Positions 10,567 through 21,814 of a stretch of 64,000 bases of DNA are shown here, piece by piece. Origin of the DNA: Lepus europaeus. Lineage: Eukaryota; Chordata; Mammalia; Lagomorpha; Leporidae. Below the pieces are notes generated by a model, which was given only the letters and a program-made list of their open reading frames with translations, was not told the origin of the DNA and ran no database searches. Positions within the stretch are counted from its first letter, which is position 1; every line of letters starts with the position of its first letter. Made by a program: the position numbers and the translations under genes. The stretch spans positions 15,725,138 to 15,789,137 of the forward strand of contig NC_084831.1 in NCBI RefSeq assembly GCF_033115175.1, written 5' to 3'.

Positions 10567-11379
10567 GGAGAGACCTCATGTGGAAGCAAGCTCCGCTCAG
10601 CAGTCATACGGCAGTGACACCTGCATCAGTGCAGGGAACAGCGAGGACCAAGAGCTGTGAACTCCCCGAGCTCTCCCACCCTGCCTGAAGGGCATCGTGC
10701 CCAGGCTGAGGCCCCTGTGGCAGTGTCACTCACCTGAGCCCGTACCTGGCCTTGAACCGGCTTGCATGCAGGGCTGAAAATCTCCCCTAGGGCCAGGGTG
10801 CTGGCCACTAAACCCACGCTGCCTTTCCCCTGCTTCCCCACGGAGCACAATGTGCCACACCCTCATCTTCACACCTTCACCCACTCCTACGAGCAGGCTT
10901 CCCAAGCCCACATGGGGCAGGTACAACCCAGGACTGATCTGAGCTCAGGAGCAGTGGGCAGGTGGGGCTTGGCAGGGGTCCCAGCCACCAGGAGCTTCCC
11001 TGCCACCCAGAAACCTTGGAGCCTTTGAGATAGAGCACCATCCTGGTGGAGACAGGGATCCCATCCTTATGGGGGCCCAAGTGAGGGTCATCTGTAGGCC
11101 AAGTCCAGCCATGCTGAGAGGAGACAGGACTCAGGGGCGGTAGGAGAGCTTGAAACTGGCCGTGCTGGGACCTGGGCTAAGTAGCTGAACTGCTCTCAGC
11201 TTCAATCTCCTGTCCTGGGAGACAGGGGGATGGAAGGCTGCTGCTGTGACCGCCTTGCAACAGTAGGGAGCGTCTGCATAGTGCTCCCTGGGTTTCAGGT
11301 GTGGCCCTAACTGCTCCATCCACACGCACCTGTTGTGACGATGTGATGGAGCCAGCCACTGCCCACTGCTAAGTATTCT
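10567..11379. other. Unique GC-rich DNA left of duplication arm A, no gene seen
   Basis: GC-rich sequence with several overlapping frames of about 60-110 codons on both strands and no protein-like features or plausible splice structure. The first anchor shared with arm B lies just right of it. Confidence 0.45.
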
Positions 11380-11584
11380 GGAACGTGGTGGGCTGGCTGT
11401 TAACCAGGGGCAGTTTGTAATCAGCTGTGGTGTATCTACAGCACAGTAATGGCCTGTATGACAAACCAAGACTTCTTTTGTTTAAATTCAGACCTGGTTC
11501 CCAGCACACCAGAGAAGCTGAGTGACTGATGACGAATGTTAACGTGTTTAACCTGTATCCTCTCCTAGAAGACATCATAATAGC

Positions 11585-11725
11585 TGGGTGCCGTGTACGA
11601 TCTCATGTACTCCTAAGTACACCCGTGGTAGATGGCCACAGCATCCCCATTTATCCAACGAGAAACTGAATGGTGGGAGGAAGCAAGTTGCCTAACAAGC
11701 AGGGCTAAAATATAATCTTAAGCAA
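11585..11725 (-). repeat. MIR fragment shared by both duplication arms
   Basis: The layout 'CCCCATTTATCCAACGAGAAACTGA...AAGTTGCC' is a decayed MIR core (CCCATTTTACAGATGAGGAAACTGAG type). Its partner is at about 42190-42335, so it predates the duplication. Confidence 0.65.
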
Positions 11726-12019
11726 CTTGACACATGGCTTCCAGCTGCACTCTCCCGCCTCAATAGCGATCATCACACGTGACAATTATTAAGCATTTAC
11801 TGAGTAGCAACACCAGCTTAAAGATTTCAACACCTAACAGGTGCACCCCAAACTCTCCAGCCCCCTGGGGCCATTTCTCCTTGAAAGGCTCCATCCTGTG
11901 TACCATGGGAAGTTCCATATCACCTGCTGCTTCCAGGGAATCCCAGGGGACTGCTGGTGCCTCTGGTCACTCCTGAGTGGGAGTCCCAGCTCTGTCCAGC
12001 GCCCAGTGTGTCTTGCTGG

Positions 12020-12270
12020 CTGACCTCTAGCAAGTGTCACAATAAGATCAGCATAATCCACCACCTCAAATGTGTATAATTTCCTTGTGTTGGGAACATA
12101 CAAAACCCTTTCTCTTAGCTCTTTTGAACTATTGAATGAATAACTGCCAACCATCATGCTACAGGGAGCTATAAAACACTGGTAGTGACTCCTCCCATCC
12201 AGCTGACCCCGGACTCACCACGTGACCAACCCCCTCCCCTCAATCCTTCCCAGCCTCTTCCTTCCCTCTA
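12020..12270 (-). repeat. Old L1 3'-end fragment (shared with arm B)
   Basis: The 'TGTGTTGGGAACAT...TCTTAGCTCTTTTGAACTATTGAATG...CCTCCCATCCAGCTGACC' layout matches an ancient mammalian L1 3' end that recurs at about 31850-32040, 38355-38610 and 44570-44850. The arm B copy at 44570 is its duplication partner. Confidence 0.6.
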
Positions 12271-12594
12271 TAGAATAAGCGATTTTAACTTCCGTATAGC
12301 AGGGAGAGGGAGCAATGCTGGTCTGTGTGAGTCTGGCTTATTTCACTTAACATAGGGACCTCCGGGCCGACGTGTGTCACGGCAGTGACAGGACCTCATT
12401 CTCGGGAGAGGCTCCTGAAAACCTCAGAGCAACCACGGGGCCCAGCACTGTGGAGTCACAGCGATGCCGACTCACTTCTCAGTGTCTCTTGGTCTCCTCC
12501 CCTCAGCCACAGGCCTCCCAACATGTAGAGCGTGGGAGACCCTTCTCTGTCATACCTGTCTCCCCTGGGATCCCTACCCGCAGCCCCCACAGGC

Positions 12595-12785
12595 TGCTGA
12601 CCCTGACAAATATAGGAGCTTCAGGCTGTGGACCAGAGAGGCCAACATTGCTGGTTCTCTCTTGTACTCAGCCAAGCGGCTCCTGATTGCCCAGGTGGGG
12701 GTGAGCTCTTTCTCACTCATCCCCTCTCTCTGTGTCACCCTGACTTTCAAATAAATGAATAAGTTAACTTTTACAAATAAAAAAA
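12595..12785 (+). repeat. Old SINE-like 3' end shared with arm B
   Basis: It ends 'CTGTGTCACCCTGACTTTCAAATAAATGAATAAG', like a C-SINE tail, but the left part does not match the normal body. The partner is at 45185-45350. Confidence 0.55.
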
Positions 12786-14169
12786 CAAAATGGTGGGAGT
12801 GGGATGCAGCAGCAGGAAGGGCCCTGGGTGGAATCTGGGGTTCCGTGCCCCTGAACAGCTCTGGCCCCTTGAGCAAGCAATGGCCCTTCTCCGGGCCACA
12901 TGAGCAGGTCTCTAGCAGGCTTCCTCTGATAGAATTCTATTGAATAGTTGTTCACTTCAACCCACGCATGCACTTAGCAATCTTCCCCCCCCCCCAGGAG
13001 CCCCAGAAGCCCTGGCTTGGAGGGGCCGCCTCCTCATCCCTGCCTTCCAGGATCCAGCACAGCCCTGGCACTTAGCAGGCTCACTGAATGCGTCTGCTTC
13101 AGGTTCAAGGTCATGACGTCTGGCATCTGCTGACGAAGGCTTGGCAGCCTCCCCTTCCTGTCACAGAGGCCCTGTCCAAGACTGCCATCGCCCTGACCAC
13201 TGACTCCACGGGGAGAACGCCAGGGAACAGAACCAAAGGCAGAGGCCTCCCCAGCCTTGGCCTGGGCCCGGGCTTCTCCCAGGCAGAGACTGAGCCTTGG
13301 GCCCAGCGGGCGAAGCCCTCTCTTGCTCAGTGTGGCAAAGCTTAGCTGCTCTAAGCCAGCAACTCGGGCACCTGTTTGCTTCTGAAAGCACCAGCTACAT
13401 CCCACAGACTCATGGGCAGGGAGGGCAGCTGGGGTCGGCAGCCCTGGCCATTCCCACCTCTTCTTCTCAAGGTCTGGGTGATGGTGAGCTCCTTCCTCCC
13501 CACCCCAGGCCTCTGCAGCTTCAGCCTGGGTCGTTCTTCGTTTGTTCTGGGGATTAATGCGATCTCCTATTCCGTTCCCACACCGTATTCATGGAACTCA
13601 AAAACTGGCTGAGCTTCCAGACACAGCTGAGGTGCCTGATGCCACAGCCAGCTTCGCCCCCTCCCTTCCTGGAGGGTGGCACCTGCATCTCTGATCACTT
13701 TTGCTGCGCATGTTGGTCTTCACCCTCCCCGTGTCCACACGTGGCACAGCATCCATACGCATTCGTCCAAATGTCACACCTATTGTGGCCGCTTACTGAA
13801 TTAATCTTTCCGTCTTGCTTTTGGACTCTCTGTGCTGATCCATGCAGCTCAGGTTCTATCGTTGTCGCGGGTGTTTCATTCTACAGGTGCACCAGGATCC
13901 ACTCGTTCTCCTGTGCTACACGTGTTAAGTTTCAGATTCTGTTTCATTATTTCAAGCTGTGCTGATGTTGCAGTCCATGTCAGGGCGTGAGTGAAGCGCC
14001 GAGCAGCGTTACACGGAGAGGGCCTCGCGGAGCAGTGGCGCGCACCGTTCCCAAGATCCACAAGTTCTGATTCCGATTTGGGGTGAGCAACTTGACCGTG
14101 GGCTAGACCAGGTGAGCGTGGGAGTTTCTGGATCCCCTTGTCCCCTCAGCTCTGTGAACCCTGTGGGCA
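12786..14169. other. Arm A intergenic DNA, no gene seen
   Basis: GC-rich and partly alignable to 45355-46830. A decayed L2-like 3' end ('CAGCCCTGGCACTTAGCAGG') lies near 13050 with a partner near 45650. The many frames of 60-124 codons have no recognisable domain. Confidence 0.5.
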
Positions 14170-14335
14170 AGTCCTGGGCTAAGTGCTTACTCTGCTTGAA
14201 TTCTCACACAACCTGTGCAAGGGAGGGCCTGGTGCTACCCCACTTGTGTTAACTGAGGCAGAGAGGTTAGGTCACCTGCCAGGGCCTCAACTGTTCTGTG
14301 GAGCCAGAATTCAAGCAAAACCCGGCTCTGATTCC
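14170..14335 (-). repeat. MIR fragment shared by both arms
   Basis: A MIR-like series: 'GCTTGAATTCTCACACAACC', 'CCCACTTGTGTTAACTGAGG' and 'GAGAGGTTAGGTCACCTGCC'. The partner is at about 46843-46990. Confidence 0.75.
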
Positions 14336-14410
14336 ATCACCTGCATTGAACTCAGAGCAGAGGGGCCCCGGTAGCACCTACTGAGATGTGGGAGCAAAAA
14401 GGCAAGAAGG

Positions 14411-14748
14411 GCCGGCGCCGTGGCTCAACACGCTAATCCTCCGCCTTGTGGCGCCGGCACACCGGGTTCTAGCCCGGGTCGGGGCACCAGATTCTGTCCC
14501 GGTTGCCCCTCTTCCAGGCCAGCTCTCTGCTGTGGCCTGGGAGTTCAGAGGAGGATGGCCCAAGTGCTTGGGCCCTGCACCCCATGGGAGACCAGCAGAA
14601 GCACCTGGCTCCTGCCATCGGATCAGTGCAGTGCGCCGGCCGCGGCAGCCATTGGAGGGTGAACCAACGGCAAAAGGAAGACCTTTCTCTCCGTCTCTCT
14701 CTCTCACTGTCCACCCTGCCTATCAAAAAAAAAAAAAAAAAAAAAAAA
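14411..14748 (+). repeat. Young C-SINE, present only in arm A
   Basis: Full-length CpG-rich element with an uninterrupted A-tail and the perfect target-site duplication GGCAAGAAGG at 14401-14410 and 14749-14758. Arm B is empty at the matching point (about 47065), so this insertion postdates the segmental duplication. Confidence 0.96.
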
Positions 14749-14758
14749 GGCAAGAAGG

Positions 14759-15042
14759 ACTGGTCCCCGTGAGGACCTCCTGATGGAGGTGCCGGTCCCA
14801 GGGGCCCAGGAATATTGGGAGCCGGCAGCAGGCAGCAGGGGAGGCCGGGCAGGAGGAGGCCTGCGGAGTTGGGCACCGCGGCTGGCCGATGTGGCTCTGT
14901 CTCTGCTTCACCTGCAGGCCACTTCCCGGCCCCGCCCTGGGGCTGTCTGGCCTCCTCTTCTCAACTCCCCTCCCCCCATCTGCCTGCTGCCCATCTTTCT
15001 CCCTACCTCCCCTCTTTTTTCCTTCATCTTTCAAAAGATGTA
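14759..15042. other. Arm A intergenic DNA, no gene seen
   Basis: GC-rich sequence aligning to about 47070-47330 in arm B. A 262-codon plus frame starts here but shares no features with a known protein and runs through a SINE, so I treat it as chance. Confidence 0.5.
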
Positions 15043-15318
15043 AAGTTTGTTTTCACTTACCTGAAGGCAGAGAGCGCTTCCCTCTGCTGGCTCACTCACC
15101 AAACACCCACGACTGCCAGGGCAGGGCCAGGCTGCAGCCAGGAGCCCAGAATTTCATCCCACGTGGTGACAGGGACCCAAAGACGGGGGCCGTCACCTGC
15201 ATCTCCCAGACACACGGCCGCAGGAAGTGGGTCTGGAGCAGAGGAGGCAGGACGTGAACCAGGAACTCTGCTACTGGACGCTGGTGCCCTGGGTGGCATC
15301 GTAACTGATGTGCCAATG
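15043..15318 (-). repeat. Old C-SINE shared by both arms
   Basis: The 'GTTTTCACTTACCTGAAGGCAGAGAGCG' start and 'CTGATGTGCCAATGCCTGCCC' end mark a diverged minus-strand C-SINE. The orthologous copy is at about 47330-47637, so it was inserted before the duplication. Confidence 0.75.
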
Positions 15319-18300
15319 CCTGCCCTCCGTCTTTCTGTTGGGCTCTCCACTCTCTATTCCCCCGTTCCTCACCCATCCATCCATCCACCCACTTACTCAT
15401 CAACTCATCAGACCACCATCCATTCATATATCATTCATTCATCTAACAAGAACCAAGATCCACCTCCGGGCCAGGACCCTGGAGTCTGGGAGATGCATTG
15501 CCTGGAATTGGCGGTGAGTGCATCCGCCCCACTGAGCTCCACCCCTATGGAGGGGGTGGAGCCTCTGACACTTGTCCTTCCACCCAGAGAGAGCCTGAAG
15601 TGACCACCATGGAGATTACATCAGGGGCTGAGAGTCCCAGGTCTGCGGGAAGGGGCCACGGGGACTGCCCCTCGGCTCTAGCACTGCAAATTAGGTTGGC
15701 AATTCCATTTAGGATCTTAGAGTTTGGGGTTCTTGTCAGACACTTTTAACGTCCTGGCCTTTTCCAGACCCCAGTCTCAAGGCCACAGTAGGCAGAAGGG
15801 AGAGAAAAATTTGCTTTATGGGGGGAGGAATGGACAGTGGGGGTAATGTGGATGTGCCTCATGTGGGGGAGGGGATGTGTGGAGTGTGTACACGCAGGTG
15901 CCAGGGTGTGAGTTCTGGGTATGAGCTTGTGCACTGTGTTCTGGGCAAGGGGAGAGGTGCAAGGCACGAGCCTCATCTGAGCACGGCAGGTGCTCGGGGG
16001 AAAGTGTGGGAAGGTGAGCAGCAGCTCTCACACTGGGATGGGGCATCTCCGAGGCAGGCGAGTGAGGCCCTTTGTCCGTGACCGACCCTGTCCTGGTGCC
16101 TTTCCCTCCTGGTCTAACTCCCTGCTGTCCTTCTTCCTGGTCACCAACCAGTCACACAGTCCACTCCCAGGTCAGTGAAGTCAGCAGCCCGGAGAGAGGC
16201 CAGCACACCAAGGCCCAAAGGACCCAGGGGTGGCAAGAGGCCGGCTTGGTGGTGACGGCGCCGAGCAGCTGAACTAACCAACCAGTGGCTGACGCTCCTT
16301 CCAGCTCGCAGAGAAAAGCTGTAGCGCGTGTGGCTGTGTGAACGTGGTCATCTGTTTCTGTGGCCAAAGCTCTACGCATACAGCCCTCTCCAAGGACAGG
16401 TTCCTTGGGAAGGACAGATGGAGAGCCAGATGTGGCCAAGCCGTGCAGTGCACAGTGCTGGTGCGGGTGTGTGTGTGTGGGGGGCGGTGTGCATTGAGCC
16501 CAGCAGGTGCCAGCCATGCAGAGCTGCCGTGTGTCAGGCTGGTGAGCTCGCACGTTTCTCACGTCCACTCGGTCCCTCCATCAGTTCCTGCATTGACAGA
16601 ACCAAACCAGTCAGCAGGGGGAGCACCAGGGCAGAGGGGGCAGGCAGCTGGAGGATGCCCTGTACCACTGCTGCTGCGCCCGCGGGGCTGTGAGCTCCCA
16701 GGGGAGACGTCCTGGCCTGTCTTCTCCGTGGAATGCCGGCAGGGACCAGAGTGTGCCTGGGATCTCGGAGGTGTTCAGTAACTCTTGGCTGAGTGAGTGT
16801 GTGTTGGCAGGGCCACAAAATAGGAGCAGGGAAGAGGGTCTTCCACCAGCAGTGCCCCCATAGGGTTGGACAGTGGCACAGCTGAGTGTCTGCCCACAAG
16901 GCCTTGAAGAGGAGGCCAACCCGAGAGGGACTGAGATGGGACAGTGGCTTCCGAAGGTCCTTCTGCCTTGAGCCCAAGCAGAGGGCCAGGTCCCCAATGG
17001 GACCACCAAAGACCATGTAGGTAAGGGCGGAGACATCTTGCTTGGAGTTGAGGGGGAGGTTGAGCTCCCTGGTGATCGTGGGTGACCCCTGTCAGCCCTG
17101 GATTTTGCTGGGGCAGGGCTCCCCACGAGTCCCCTAGATAACATGGTCTTTGGGACCCTGTCTGACCCAGATGCTCCACAGTGGGCTCAGCCATTGTCTG
17201 ACCTGCCCCTCTCCTCAGGGAGCCCAATCCTGGGCCCCGCCCCTTCTTCCTCAGCACAGGGCCTGGGGAAGGTTTCTGGGTGCAAAGCTGAGCAAATAAA
17301 CCCGCCCAGGCCCAGAGGGAATGGGGCCAGGTAGGGCAGGGCTGCATTATCACCGTGTGGAGGTTTCCCCACGCTGTACCTGTGACCACACGCTGTTCTC
17401 AGCCTGGGCAGACCTGTGTCTTGAGGGGTAGTCCTTGTTGTCTACATTACACCATAACTTGCACCACTGGGGGCCCCTAGTGGCCCTAAGCAGTGTCCTC
17501 CTTCTGGCCTGTGACACAGAGGAGCCCAGGGAAGGCTGTGCAGGGCCAGGGACACCGGCGGGAAGGAGCCTGGCACTCAGAGCAGGGTGGGGAGGGCAGG
17601 GGTCTCCCAGGGAGGTGTCGGCGGCTGCCTGCCTCGTTCACAACCAGGCCCCGAGCTCCTCCAGCCCGGGCCGGGCGCTGTGCTCAGCAGCAGCCAGGGA
17701 GGGGCCGAGTCTGATCTACGAATCCATCGGGATCACGCTCACTGCACTCGGGCCAGGCACCCACTTCCCACGGCAAGGGACGGCCTCACGCGTTGTTCCA
17801 GCTGCAGATCCACTCTGACCCACCTGGTCCTGCACGTCCACCTCCACCATCCCAGGCCACGCCCCTCCCTCCCCTATCCCACATACACCCAGGCTCTGCC
17901 CAGGTGGCCAAACTCAGCTTCTCCCTCTCACTATCACCCCTCCCATCCTCCCTGCAGTGCCCAGGAAGAGAGTTTTGGAAATGTAAATGAGACCCCAGCT
18001 CCTTCTTGGCTTACTTTCCCCACCATCATCTCCCGGGCTGAAGCCCAGGGCTGTCTCCTTGTGCTTAGAGCGCACACCGTGGCCTTGGTGCAGTGGGTCA
18101 GTTGCTTTGGCTGCTCGCATCTCACACTGGAGAACCGGTGTGCAGGGACGGCGGATTCCCCGAGGCATTCCACTGCTGTGACAGAATTCCTCTTTTTTAG
18201 CCAACTGTCCCCACTCCCCTCTGGCTACAGCAGTCAGGCATAACCACCAGTTCCTTTACCTTAGCGTTCAAATACCACCGAAGCAATGCCTGCCACATTA

Positions 18301-18779
18301 CACTTCTTTGCCGGAATCTCCCCCGGGGCTTGATTTCATTGGGGAACTGGTGCTGAGGTCTCCTGCCGTGAGCGTGGCCTCTGCAGGTGAAAACACAGCT
18401 CCTGCCATCACTCCCCCAGCCACACTGCCGTCTCCGACCTTCATGGGGTTTGCCGAACCCGGAGCATTGAGGCCTCAGAGTCTCCCTGCAGGAGGCCCAG
18501 CTGTCTGCGCTCCATCAGGACGGTGTGTGCGGGGCCAGGGGGAGAATTCACGGGGGCTGTGCCCGCCATTCTGACGGCGACCGCTGGGCAACCGTGGCCC
18601 AGCAGCCCCAGGGCTGGCCGCCGCAGGGCCTCCCTCTCTGTCTCCCTTCACACTGCGCTGCCCACCTGTCTGTGGTCCAGAAAATACATCTCCACGTTGC
18701 GTTGTTTGAATTCTTTCAACAGGAAGTTGTGTGAGTGGGGGTGTTTATCCCAGCAGACACGACATTGAGTTCCTGGTTT
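15319..18779. other. Arm A intergenic DNA, no gene seen
   Basis: Includes CCAT-rich simple sequence near 15370 and GT-rich stretches near 15880 and 16470. Much of 15750-17100 aligns with 56190-57200. Frames up to 218 codons exist, but none has a domain, and the arm B partner does not preserve them. Confidence 0.5.
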
Positions 18780-19028
18780 GAATCTCAGTTCTGGATCCTC
18801 ACTAGCCCCTGGCCAGGCAGGAGACCCTGGGTGGCAGGGGCGATGGCTCAAATGATTGGGTTCCTGCCACCCTTGTGGGAGAGCTGGCTTGGGTTCCTGC
18901 ATGCTTGCTATGGCCACATCCCAGCCTTGGTCATGTGGGAGTTTGCTTACGCAACAGTGGATGGGATTTGTGCTTTCTCTCTCTCTCTCTCTCTCTCTGT
19001 GCCTGTGCCTCTCAATTTAAAATGTGTG
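18780..19028 (+). repeat. Diverged C-SINE part with (CT)n
   Basis: It retains 'GGTTCCTGCCACCCTTGTGGGAGA', a (CT)n run at about 18977-18999, and an A-rich end. Head and tail are poorly preserved. Confidence 0.6.
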
Positions 19029-19066
19029 TGTGTGGAGGTTTAGTGAAGCAGTTCGATGTCTCCGGA

Positions 19067-19358
19067 GGGGCTGGCATTGCGGCACAGCCGGTTAAGCTAC
19101 AGCCTGCGGCACCAGCGTCCCACGTGGGCACTAGTTCAAGTCCCAGCTGCCTGACTTCTGAACCAGCTCCCTGCTAATGCACCTGGGAAAGCAGCAGAAG
19201 AAAGTCCAGTGCCCTGGGCCCCTGCACCCACGTAGGAGACCAGATGTGGCTCCAGATCGGTCCAGCCCTGGTATCAGCTCTTTGGGGAGTGAACCAGATG
19301 ATGCAAGATCTCTCCTCCCCATGTCTATCAAATACACAAATAAATATTTTTGAAAAAT
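19067..19358 (+). repeat. C-SINE
   Basis: Starts 'GGGGCTGGCATTGCGGCACA' and ends 'CTATCAAATACACAAATAAATA'. It is nearly complete and moderately diverged. Confidence 0.9.
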
Positions 19359-19371
19359 TGAGACCCCGGAG

Positions 19372-19628
19372 TCTCATATTGTAGTGCACGTGGGGCCCAG
19401 TCGGCTTCCAGTCCCAGCTCCCTGCTGCCGCGCACTCTGGGAGCGGCGGGTGATGGTTCAAGCCCTTGGGTCCACATGGGAGCCCCAGATTAAGGTGTAG
19501 CCTTCAGGCCTCAACCTGGCGCCACCTCAGCTGTTGCGGGCATTTGGGGAGTGAGCCAGCGTAGGGGAGATCTTTCTGTCTGTCTGCTTCTGTCTCCCTG
19601 CCTTTCAAATAAATAAACACATTTTAAA
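19372..19628 (+). repeat. 5'-truncated old C-SINE
   Basis: The 'CAGTCCCAGCTCCCTGCTGCC' middle and 'CTGCCTTTCAAATAAATAAAC' end are clear, while the head is missing. It lies directly behind another SINE of the same orientation. Confidence 0.8.
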
Positions 19629-20090
19629 AGGGTGTTAAACTGCATATGATTTTCTGGGACATCTTTTCGATTCTCCCTCGCTTATGTTTGTAGGAAGTGT
19701 CTACACGTCACTGGGACTCACTCTTTGCTGATCCATCTTCCACCACGTGAGTACACACACACATCCATTACACTGGTGGACACTTGAGTGGCTTCTAGGT
19801 CCTCACTGCTGAAGATCGAGGACGGGATTCCTACAAACGCCCTCCTCCCTGTCTCTGAGGGCACGGGTGCAAGAGCTGCTCACAGGTGCAGGTGGGGAAG
19901 TGCGACCGTGACGCCAGCTGTGAGTTCAACACCAGGAGGCACCTCGGTGTTGAAGTCAACTCTCTCCAACCCCACCTGGACTGCTGAGCTCCACTCCCTC
20001 GTTAAATAAGACAAACCCAGGCCTCAGGACTTTGTATTTGCCATCCCTTCTACCTGGAGTGTTTCATTTGGGGCTTCCTTTGGCTGGCAT

Positions 20091-20409
20091 TTTTTTAAAA
20101 GATTTTATTTATTTATTTGAAAGATTTACAGACAGTAAGAGAGGGAGAGAGAGAGAGGTCTTCCTTCATTTGGTTCACCCACCAAATGGCCACCACGGTT
20201 GGCGCTGCGCCAATCCAAAGCCAGGAGCCAGGTGCTTCTTCCTGGTCTCCCATGCGGGTGCAGGGACCCAAACACTTGGGCCATCCTCCACCGCCTCCCC
20301 GGGCCACAGCAGAGAGCTGGACTGGAAGAGGAGCAACTGGGACTAGAACCCATGCCCATATGAGATGCCGGTGCCTCAGGCGATCCAAGTGAGCGATGGC
20401 GCCGGCCCC
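20091..20409 (-). repeat. C-SINE
   Basis: Complete minus-strand copy from 'AAGATTTTATTTATTTATTTG' to 'GAGCGATGGCGCCGGCCCC'. Confidence 0.93.
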
Positions 20410-20754
20410 AGGTTTATAGCAAGGCAGACTAAGCCACCGATTGAAATCCCAGCATCCAATATTTGAGTGCCAGTACCAGACTGGCTGTTCAATTTCCAAT
20501 CCATCCGCCTGCTAGTGTGCGTAGGGATGCAGTAGAAGGCGTCCCAAGTGCTTGGGTCCCTGGCCAAGACACCTGGATGGTACTCTTGGCTCCTGCCGTT
20601 GTAATGGACCAGCCCTGGCCGATGAAACCATTTTTGGAATGAGCCAGCATGGAAGCAGAGAAGCTGGATCTCAAACCAGTACCCGTATGGGATGCTGCAT
20701 TGCTGGCTGCAACTTAAACCATTGCATCACGACAAATAAATCTTTTGAACACTT
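20410..20754 (+). repeat. Rearranged old C-SINE
   Basis: The first part reads in plus orientation ('CCGCCTGCTAGTGTGCGTAGG', 'CCCAAGTGCTTGGGTCCCTGG'). The last part ('ACCCGTATGGGATGCTGCATTG') reads as the minus-strand head. Either two fragments adjoin or one copy was rearranged. Confidence 0.6.
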
Positions 20755-21050
20755 TTAATTTCAATTTATTGGAAAATCAGAGAGAGAAGGGACTCTTTGA
20801 ATGACTGGTTCATTCCGCAAATGCCAGCTACAGCTGGGACGGAGCCAGACCAAAAGCCCGAGCCAGGAACTCAGTAGGAGTCTGTGGGTGGCAGGGACCC
20901 AAGTCCTCCAGCCGTGGTCTGCTGGCTGCTAAGGTGTGCGTTAGCAGGAAGCTGGATCAGGAGCAGAGTTGGGCCCACACCCAGGCACTCCCGTTTGGAG
21001 CGGGGTTGTTGCAAGTGGCACCTTTACTATGCCAAACACCTGCCCCTCCC
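20755..21050 (-). repeat. Old C-SINE shared by both arms
   Basis: Diverged copy with 'GCCAGCTACAGCTGGGACGG' and the end 'TATGCCAAACACCTGCCCC'. The arm B partner is at 61455-61688, so it is older than the duplication. Confidence 0.8.
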
Positions 21051-21279
21051 ATAGCGGGCTCTGCCTCTCCTGTAGGACTCAACCAAATCCTGAACCCCCA
21101 GGCCTAGGGCACTCTCCCTCGCCTCCCTCTGAATGACCACCCACTCCCACCAGCTCCCACGCTTCCTCTGCTCCATGGCCCCGCCCTCATGGGTGCCCAC
21201 AGCCTTTGCTGATCTCGGTTGATCTGAGGTTGTCTCCCCTGCGGCACTCGGCCTGCAGAAGGAGGAGGACAGCGCTGTG

Positions 21280-21330
21280 TCAGCCGCAGCCCCGGAGCAG
21301 GGCCTGCTCTGCATACAGCAGGTGCTCAAG
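21280..21330 (+). repeat. L2 3'-end remnant shared by both arms
   Basis: 'GGAGCAGGGCCTGCTCTGCATACAGCAGGTGCTCA' is the decayed L2 end (…AGTGCCTGGCACATAGTAGGCGCTCA type). The better-preserved partner is at about 61800-61920. Confidence 0.5.
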
Positions 21331-21520
21331 CAGAGCTCGTTCTTGAGGTGGACACGAATACCGACCCTGGGTTAGAGCTGGAAAACTGAGCCGCAGAGGA
21401 GAGAAGCCGGGGGCCAAGGTCTCAGAGCTGGGAAGTGGCACGGGCAGGCTGGGAATCCAGGCTGAGGGGTTCCAGCTTCCGTGTTCCTTCCCGAAAGAGG
21501 TGGTTCGTGCTGACGCCAAC

Positions 21521-21618
21521 TTTGCAATCTGGTGCCCTGTTATCAATCGGTCACCTGGTGTCACCTGTGGAGCCACCTGCTTCAGGAAACCCGAGTCTTT
21601 CCATTGGTTCTCACTCCT
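21521..21618 (+). promoter_or_regulatory. E-box cluster in the proximal promoter, absent from arm B
   Basis: Three CACCTG E-boxes lie within 28 bases (21552-21557, 21562-21567, 21574-21579), about 180-205 bases upstream of the predicted start site. Pancreatic digestive-enzyme genes are driven by PTF1, which binds CACCTG plus a TTTCCC-type box. The second gene copy lacks about 95 bases exactly here. Function is inferred from motif and position only. Confidence 0.45.
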
Positions 21619-21675
21619 CCATCTGCAGGGGGTGGGGGCTGTGGCCTTGGACATGGGAGAGACCTGGTGTACCAC

Positions 21676-21681
21676 CACCTG
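21676..21681 (+). promoter_or_regulatory. Conserved promoter E-box CACCTG
   Basis: CACCTGTGCT lies about 75-80 bases upstream of the predicted transcription start and is kept in the arm B promoter at about 62830. The same core occurs in the pancreas-specific A element of elastase promoters, so it is a plausible PTF1 site. Confidence 0.5.
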
Positions 21682-21725
21682 TGCTGGGAAGGGGGCCCAG
21701 TCCAGCCCCCTGCCTGCCTCTGCCC

Positions 21726-21732
21726 TATATTA
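21726..21732 (+). promoter_or_regulatory. TATA box of the elastase-like gene
   Basis: TATATTA lies 49 bases before the ATG, so transcription should start near 21756 with a 5' UTR of only about 20 bases, as is usual for pancreatic protease genes. The arm B copy has TATATCA at the same spacing. Confidence 0.75.
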
Positions 21733-21774
21733 GAGCCCGGGCTCTGTCGCTCGTCCTCTCTCTCCACACTCACG

Positions 21775-21814
21775 ATGCTCCGGCTGCTGAGCGCCCTCCT
21801 GCTTGTGGCCCTTG
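21775..21814 (+). CDS. Elastase-like gene, exon 1 (coding)
   Basis: Encodes the leader [13 protein letters not shown], close to human CELA3 (MMLRLLSSLLLVAV from memory). It ends one base into a codon, followed by the donor GTAAGA. Confidence 0.94.

Noticed and set aside
10395-10688. Lys-Glu-Gly-Arg repeat frames
   Set aside because: They are translations of the GGAA microsatellite.
14815-15603. 262-codon plus-strand frame
   Set aside because: It passes through an old SINE and CCAT repeats, has no domain, and is not preserved in the arm B partner.
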